Shown here in pieces: positions 60,960-64,000 of a DNA stretch of 64,000 bases. The stretch is from Paenibacillus assamensis DSM 18201. GTDB lineage: Bacteria > Bacillota > Bacilli > Paenibacillales > Paenibacillaceae. The notes under the pieces were generated by a model. It was not told the DNA's origin. It was given only the letters and a program-made list of their open reading frames with translations, and did no database searches. The position numbers and the translations under genes are program-made. Each line of letters starts with the position of its first letter. The stretch's first letter is position 1. The stretch lies in contig NZ_KE383839.1 of NCBI RefSeq assembly GCF_000422445.1, forward strand, positions 311,262 through 375,261. Direction: 5' to 3'.

Positions 60960-61988
60960 TTATGTAAAATACTCAATTTTTGCTTGTGGAAAATAAGTGT
61001 TGATTAAACTGCCTAACGTATCTTTTATTTCTTCTTGTTCCGTATCGGTATAGACGTATTTTCCTATCCCATATCGCCCCCATTTCCACTTTCGCTTTGA
61101 CTCTTCCAGCTCCAATTTCGTCATCGGATAATTTTGTTGAATGACACGTTTCGCTGGCTTGGTGAAGCGATGCTGAATCATTTCAAACGTTACATTGTTT
61201 TTTGCAGAAGCAGGCAGGGAGGATTCAAGTGTTTGGATAAGCTCTGTATAGCCTTCCTTCCAGCCTTCATGCAAATAGATCGGAGCAATAATAAATCCTA
61301 ATGGATATCCAGCGTTAGCAACCTTCGCTGAAGCTTCGATTCTCTCCTGAAGTCTGGACGTTCCAGGTTCAAAATTTTTAATGATGTAGTCAGCATTTAT
61401 GCTAAAGCGAAAGCGCGTTCTTCCATTATGCTTGGCATCAAGCAAATGATCCACGTGCGCAAACTTCGTCACAAACCGAAGCTGACCATGCTCCGATTGA
61501 CCAAAATGTTCAATCGTCCGTTTCAACGTATGTGTCAAATGATCGACACCGACAATGTCTGACGTACACGATGCTTCAAAGCGAGTAGGCTGTGGAGCAC
61601 GCTCCAGCATATATTTGTCTGCTGCTGCTAATATATCCTCTACATTTACATAGGTTCGAATGTATGGCTTACTCCCCATTGTAGTTTGCAAGTAGCAATA
61701 GTGGCAGTGCCCCATGCAACCGGTTACTAAAGGAATCGCGTATTCTGCGGATGGTTTGGATGTATCAAACTTAAGCGTTTTACGAACACCAAGCACAAGT
61801 GTTGATTTTGCGATACGATAGCGTTGAAAGTCATTTTCACCAGGCAGGTTACGAATTTGGTTGTGGGAAGTCGTTTGTCTAATTTCTACACCCATCTGTT
61901 CAAATTTGTGGACTAATTCTTTACCTAATGAATAATCCAATGCACTAGGCTCCACATAGACAAGCTGCGGTACAAACGGCTTAACCAT
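60960..61988 (-). CDS. splB: Spore photoproduct lyase
   Basis: A 342-residue radical-SAM DNA repair enzyme that reverts the thymine dimer spore photoproduct during germination. The iron-sulfur motif CMGHCHYC (Cys 91/95/98) and the hydrogen-donating Cys 141 (RFEASCTSDI) match Bacillus SplB. It is made in the forespore in Bacillus under sigma G. It overlaps the upstream splA by eight bases. Its presence marks the organism as an endospore former. Confidence 0.95.
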   Translation of the reverse strand: MVKPFVPQLVYVEPSALDYSLGKELVHKFEQMGVEIRQTTSHNQIRNLPGENDFQRYRIAKSTLVLGVRKTLKFDTSKPSAEYAIPLVTGCMGHCHYCYLQTTMGSKPYIRTYVNVEDILAAADKYMLERAPQPTRFEASCTSDIVGVDHLTHTLKRTIEHFGQSEHGQLRFVTKFAHVDHLLDAKHNGRTRFRFSINADYIIKNFEPGTSRLQERIEASAKVANAGYPLGFIIAPIYLHEGWKEGYTELIQTLESSLPASAKNNVTFEMIQHRFTKPAKRVIQQNYPMTKLELEESKRKWKWGRYGIGKYVYTDTEQEEIKDTLGSLINTYFPQAKIEYFT

Positions 61989-62256
61989 AATAGGTCTCCG
62001 TATCTCCTATGCCAACCATATCTCCCATTCCAAATGCCTCTTGATAGGCGAACTCTGCATCTTCCAATGAAGAATACACAGCAACTTCATTGGTTAACGG
62101 ATAATAGGTTTCATATAGAAAAAGGGCCAGCCCGCTTGGAACTTCAGGATTGTGGACAACAGCGGCTTGCTGCACGTTAGCTACATCTTGCGAATGGGGG
62201 TTCCGTATAATGACATATACAATTTGACCAGGTGAAAAAGGGATGCTTTGCTCCAT
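61981..62256 (-). CDS. splA: Spore photoproduct lyase transcriptional regulator-type protein
   Basis: A 91-residue SplA homologue: PGQIVYVIIRNPHSQDVANV, VVHNPEVPSGLALFLYETYY and a C-terminal extension. SplA negatively modulates spl expression in Bacillus. It precedes splB with overlapping ends, the classical operon. GAGAGG lies upstream of the ATG on the minus strand. I could not place a convincing sigma G promoter in the short upstream region. Confidence 0.88.
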   Translation of the reverse strand: MEQSIPFSPGQIVYVIIRNPHSQDVANVQQAAVVHNPEVPSGLALFLYETYYPLTNEVAVYSSLEDAEFAYQEAFGMGDMVGIGDTETYYG

Positions 62257-62382
62257 GGTTTTATCATACCTCTCTAAAATTGAATTCAGTTTCTATATTT
62301 TACTTACCAGTATTAGTGTCCTAAATGAGACCAATTATGCTTGCAGCGCAATTCGATTTCAATTCTGGAGGCATTTTATCAG

Positions 62383-62472
62383 GTGAATAACAACGTTAAC
62401 GAGAACAATATATGGAAGTTATACGCGTTCGAGGAGATTAAGCAAATGCAAAAGGGCGGTGCTGTAAAATGA
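62383..62472 (+). CDS. Possible 29-codon ORF coupled to truncated hydrolase gene
   Basis: GTG 62383 with GGAGG 11 bases before it encodes a polar peptide ending EEIKQMQKGGAVK. Its TGA overlaps the ATG of the next frame (ATGA). It is either a real small coupling ORF or the tail left by a deletion. Confidence 0.3.
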   Translation: MNNNVNENNIWKLYAFEEIKQMQKGGAVK

Positions 62473-62900
62473 CCAAGCAAGCATGGGTGCAAGCAGGACT
62501 TGAGCGATTACAAGCAGTGGTTGCTGCACAGGTAGAGCAAGGAGCGCTCCCGGGCGTTGTTTACGCGGTAAGCCGTCAAGGTGAAACTCACGTGGAAGCG
62601 ATCGGCACGATGGAAGTAGCAGGTAAGCGTCCGATGACGCGGGATGCGATATTTCGCTTGGCTTCACTTACAAAGCCAGTGTCAGCCGTAGCGGCAATAA
62701 TTCTTGTTGAACAGGGGATATTGAAGCTTGATGATGCTATCGATCGTTGGCTTCCCGAATTGTCAGAACGTCGTGTTCTGCTTCATCCCGATGGGCCAAT
62801 TGATCAGACTGTGCCTGCCAAACGTTCGATTACGTTTTTAAGACATAACGAGAATCGAACATATAGAGTGGATGACGTTCATGGTACTTCCTATTTATGA
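62469..62900 (+). pseudogene. Truncated serine hydrolase (class C beta-lactamase family)
   Basis: The first 122 residues match the N-terminal part of a penicillin-binding-protein-like hydrolase, including the SxxK motif in RLASLTKPVSAVAAI and LKLDDAIDRWLPEL. Sequence similarity stops at about 62838 after KRSIT, where family members continue with LRxLLTH; here it turns into RHNENRTYRVDDV and a stop. The YxN and HTG motifs are missing, so it cannot be active. A deletion joined this gene to unrelated DNA (frame 62872..63081 is open but unrecognised). Confidence 0.7.
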
Positions 62901-63308
62901 TGTAAATGAAGATAAACTACTTTTAATAGAAGGCTTTATGCTCATTTCTATTATTGGCTTTTACGCCTTTATGATGGGAAATGAATCCGCTCATGTTTGG
63001 ATGCGTGAACATATGCCCAAGTTCTGTGCCAAGCAGTGCCTTCCGTACTTGTCAGGTGAACGGATATTTTATACCAGATAGCAGGAATTATTATCGTTAA
63101 TCGTTTATGTAATTAAGCCACGCTGTCATCTCGGTATTAAATTAGAGTTAAATCATGTATTCAGACGGGCAGTGCTTCGGCACTGTCTTTTGATTTATAA
63201 AAGATAAGGATTGACCTTCTGACAGGATTAGGTTAGCATGTGTTCATAAACTTATTATACTTTTTAGTATAATTAATAAATTTAATCCGTGCGATTGAGG
63301 TGATGAAT
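62901..63308. other. Intergenic region after deletion junction
   Basis: The remaining stretch includes an open but unrecognised frame (62872..63081, one hydrophobic segment) and CGGGCAGTGCTTCGGCACTGTC at about 63167, a small hairpin followed by TTTTGA that may act as a terminator. A TTGAGGTG ribosome binding site begins at about 63294 for the next gene. Confidence 0.4.
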
Positions 63309-63662
63309 ATGATCCAAATTAGTGATCATGCAGCTGTCCAAATTAACGAGATGCTTAGCAGCTTAGATTGGCAGCATGTATATTTGCGTGTTGGCGTCGT
63401 TGATGGAGGCTGCAGCGGCTTATCTTATGACTTACGCCCAGAAGACACAATGTCTGATGAAGATCTTTCTTTCAAAGAGAAAGGTGTTCATGTCATTATG
63501 GATGCTAAGAGCGTCGAATTCCTTGTGGGATTGAAGATCGACTATAAAGTACAAGGAATGACGGGGGGATTCACTATGGAAAACCCAAACGTGAAAGCAA
63601 GCTGTGGATGTGGAGCAAGCTTTAGAACAGCTACATATCGGGGTACTGTGAATAAATGCTAA
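63309..63662 (+). CDS. Iron-sulfur cluster A-type carrier (HesB/IscA/ErpA family)
   Basis: A 117-residue A-type Fe-S carrier with the three conserved cysteines: Cys 35 (VDGGCSGLSY), Cys 99 and Cys 101 (ASCGCGASFR). It delivers clusters to apoproteins. ATG 63309 is preferred because GAGGTGATG lies just upstream. Monocistronic, with a strong terminator. Confidence 0.93.
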   Translation: MIQISDHAAVQINEMLSSLDWQHVYLRVGVVDGGCSGLSYDLRPEDTMSDEDLSFKEKGVHVIMDAKSVEFLVGLKIDYKVQGMTGGFTMENPNVKASCGCGASFRTATYRGTVNKC

Positions 63663-63667
63663 ATGCT

Positions 63668-63698
63668 AAAGGCGCGTCCAGAGATGGAGCGCCTTTTC
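63668..63698 (+). terminator. Rho-independent terminator
   Basis: AAAGGCGC..TCC (63668-63679) pairs with GGA..GCGCCTTT (63686-63696), T4. Confidence 0.8.
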
Positions 63699-63709
63699 TA
63701 ATCTAGCTT

Positions 63710-64000
63710 ACAGCCCTTCCCGAACGGGAAAGCCCACTTCTTTAGATGTGGGATGAAAGTGAGGTCGTATACGGAGTGCCACTCAACCGTAGGTTTGTGG
63801 TGCTTAAAGTATCCGAAAGTTGTTGACTTTTGTCATTTTTTTGTTTCAGCTTTATCTATCAACTGATACAATACTAGCATGAATGAATATAGAAGAACAT
63901 TCACTACGGTATCCTTGCTTAACTATCATTTTGTGTTTTGTCCACGATACAGGCGAAAGATATTTCTAAAGTCAGAAGTTGAGCAACGATTCAAGGAGAT
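63710..64000 (+). mobile_element. IS200/IS605-type element, left part (truncated by window edge)
   Basis: From about 63710, GC-rich hairpin sequence begins: CCCGAACGGG and CCCAC..GTGGG (around 63731-63765), typical of subterminal imperfect palindromes of IS200/IS605 elements, which have hairpins rather than inverted repeats. A tnpA reading frame follows at 63879. The exact left boundary and the cleavage site cannot be fixed without the right end. The GCCCACTTCTTTAGATGTGG segment also resembles the end region of tnpB-carrying relatives that encodes omega-RNA. Confidence 0.65.
63879..64000 (+). CDS. tnpA: IS200/IS605 family transposase TnpA (partial, 3' end outside window)
   Basis: ATG 63879 opens a frame reading EYRRTFTTVSLLNYHFVFCP and RYRRKIFLKSEVEQRFKE to the window edge. 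This is the start of a Y1 (HUH) transposase: the conserved V-Y/F-x-L-x-Y-H-F-V-F-C-P-x-Y-R-R-K block is unmistakable. The catalytic HUH and Tyr lie beyond the edge. Single-strand transposition with hairpin recognition is expected. Confidence 0.85.
   Translation, partial: MNEYRRTFTTVSLLNYHFVFCPRYRRKIFLKSEVEQRFKE

Noticed and set aside
62257..62340. Possible sigma G promoter before splA (TGAATT and TATGATA on the minus strand)
   Set aside because: The spacing is about 14 bases and the -10-like box coincides with the splA ribosome binding site, so it cannot drive the gene.
63823..63872. TTGACT and TACAAT as a tnpA promoter
   Set aside because: The spacing is 38 bases, far too long for a vegetative promoter.

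Overview
The window looks like chromosomal DNA of a low-to-moderate GC, spore-forming Firmicute close to Paenibacillus. The grounds are a splA-splB spore photoproduct lyase operon, a YesM/YesN-type two-component pair, strong AGGAGG ribosome binding sites with many TTG/GTG starts, dense rho-independent terminators, and homologues of Bacillus accessory genes (lnrJKLMN, namA, aadK, a YfmM-type ABC-F protein). I see no rRNA, tRNA, CRISPR array or prophage. One IS200/IS605-type element begins at the right edge.

Layout. 0-5 kb: the end of a SulP permease, a MarR regulator with an MFS efflux pump sharing a duplicated operator, a macrolide-type glycosyltransferase and a small unknown gene. 5-12 kb: a VOC protein, a winged-helix regulator with an MBL-fold hydrolase, a TPR (possibly peptide-receptor) protein, a decayed and an intact serine hydrolase, and a DUF418 membrane protein. 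12-19 kb: a His-rich glycine-zipper protein, an alpha/beta hydrolase, a truncated MFS gene, then a solute-binding protein / YesM kinase / YesN regulator operon without permease genes. 19-26 kb: a secreted PPC-domain protein, then the two-component plus ABC locus resembling lnrJK-lnrLMN (linearmycin resistance). 26-33 kb: a beta-propeller protein, cardiolipin synthase, a secreted coiled-coil protein, an MFS transporter, a LacI regulator and a fused Ada protein. 33.5-37.2 kb: a gene graveyard with three decayed reading frames around a membrane protein and an ABC-F ATPase. 37-46 kb: a kinase-like protein, a YafY/WYL regulator with a divergent DHFR-like gene, an MBOAT/DHHW polysaccharide O-acetylation pair, an aminoglycoside adenylyltransferase, namA with a MarR regulator, and a thioredoxin. 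46-53 kb: a TetR-P450 operon, a GyrI-like protein, a membrane protein, a 794-residue double isoprenoid-synthase-like protein and a secreted protein. 53-64 kb: an orphan OmpR-type regulator, clpP, an ECF sigma factor, a winged-helix/GyrB-like fusion regulator with a methyltransferase, a secreted copper-amine-oxidase-N protein, a hydrolase-TetR pair, splBA, a truncated serine hydrolase, an IscA/ErpA-type protein and the IS element.

Much of the window is about sensing and surviving antibiotics or toxic compounds: two MarR and two TetR units, MFS and ABC exporters, ABC-F, glycosyltransferase, AadK, P450 and Ada. Three loci look least ordinary. First, 50106..52490 joins two class I isoprenoid-synthase-like halves. 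Second, 56006..57142 joins a winged helix to a GyrB-type ATPase fold that has lost its hydrolysis residues but keeps the residues known to contact aminocoumarins, behind a strong promoter with a 28-bp dyad. Third, 14340..19001 is a permease-less, membrane-anchored binding protein in an overlapping operon with its kinase and regulator.
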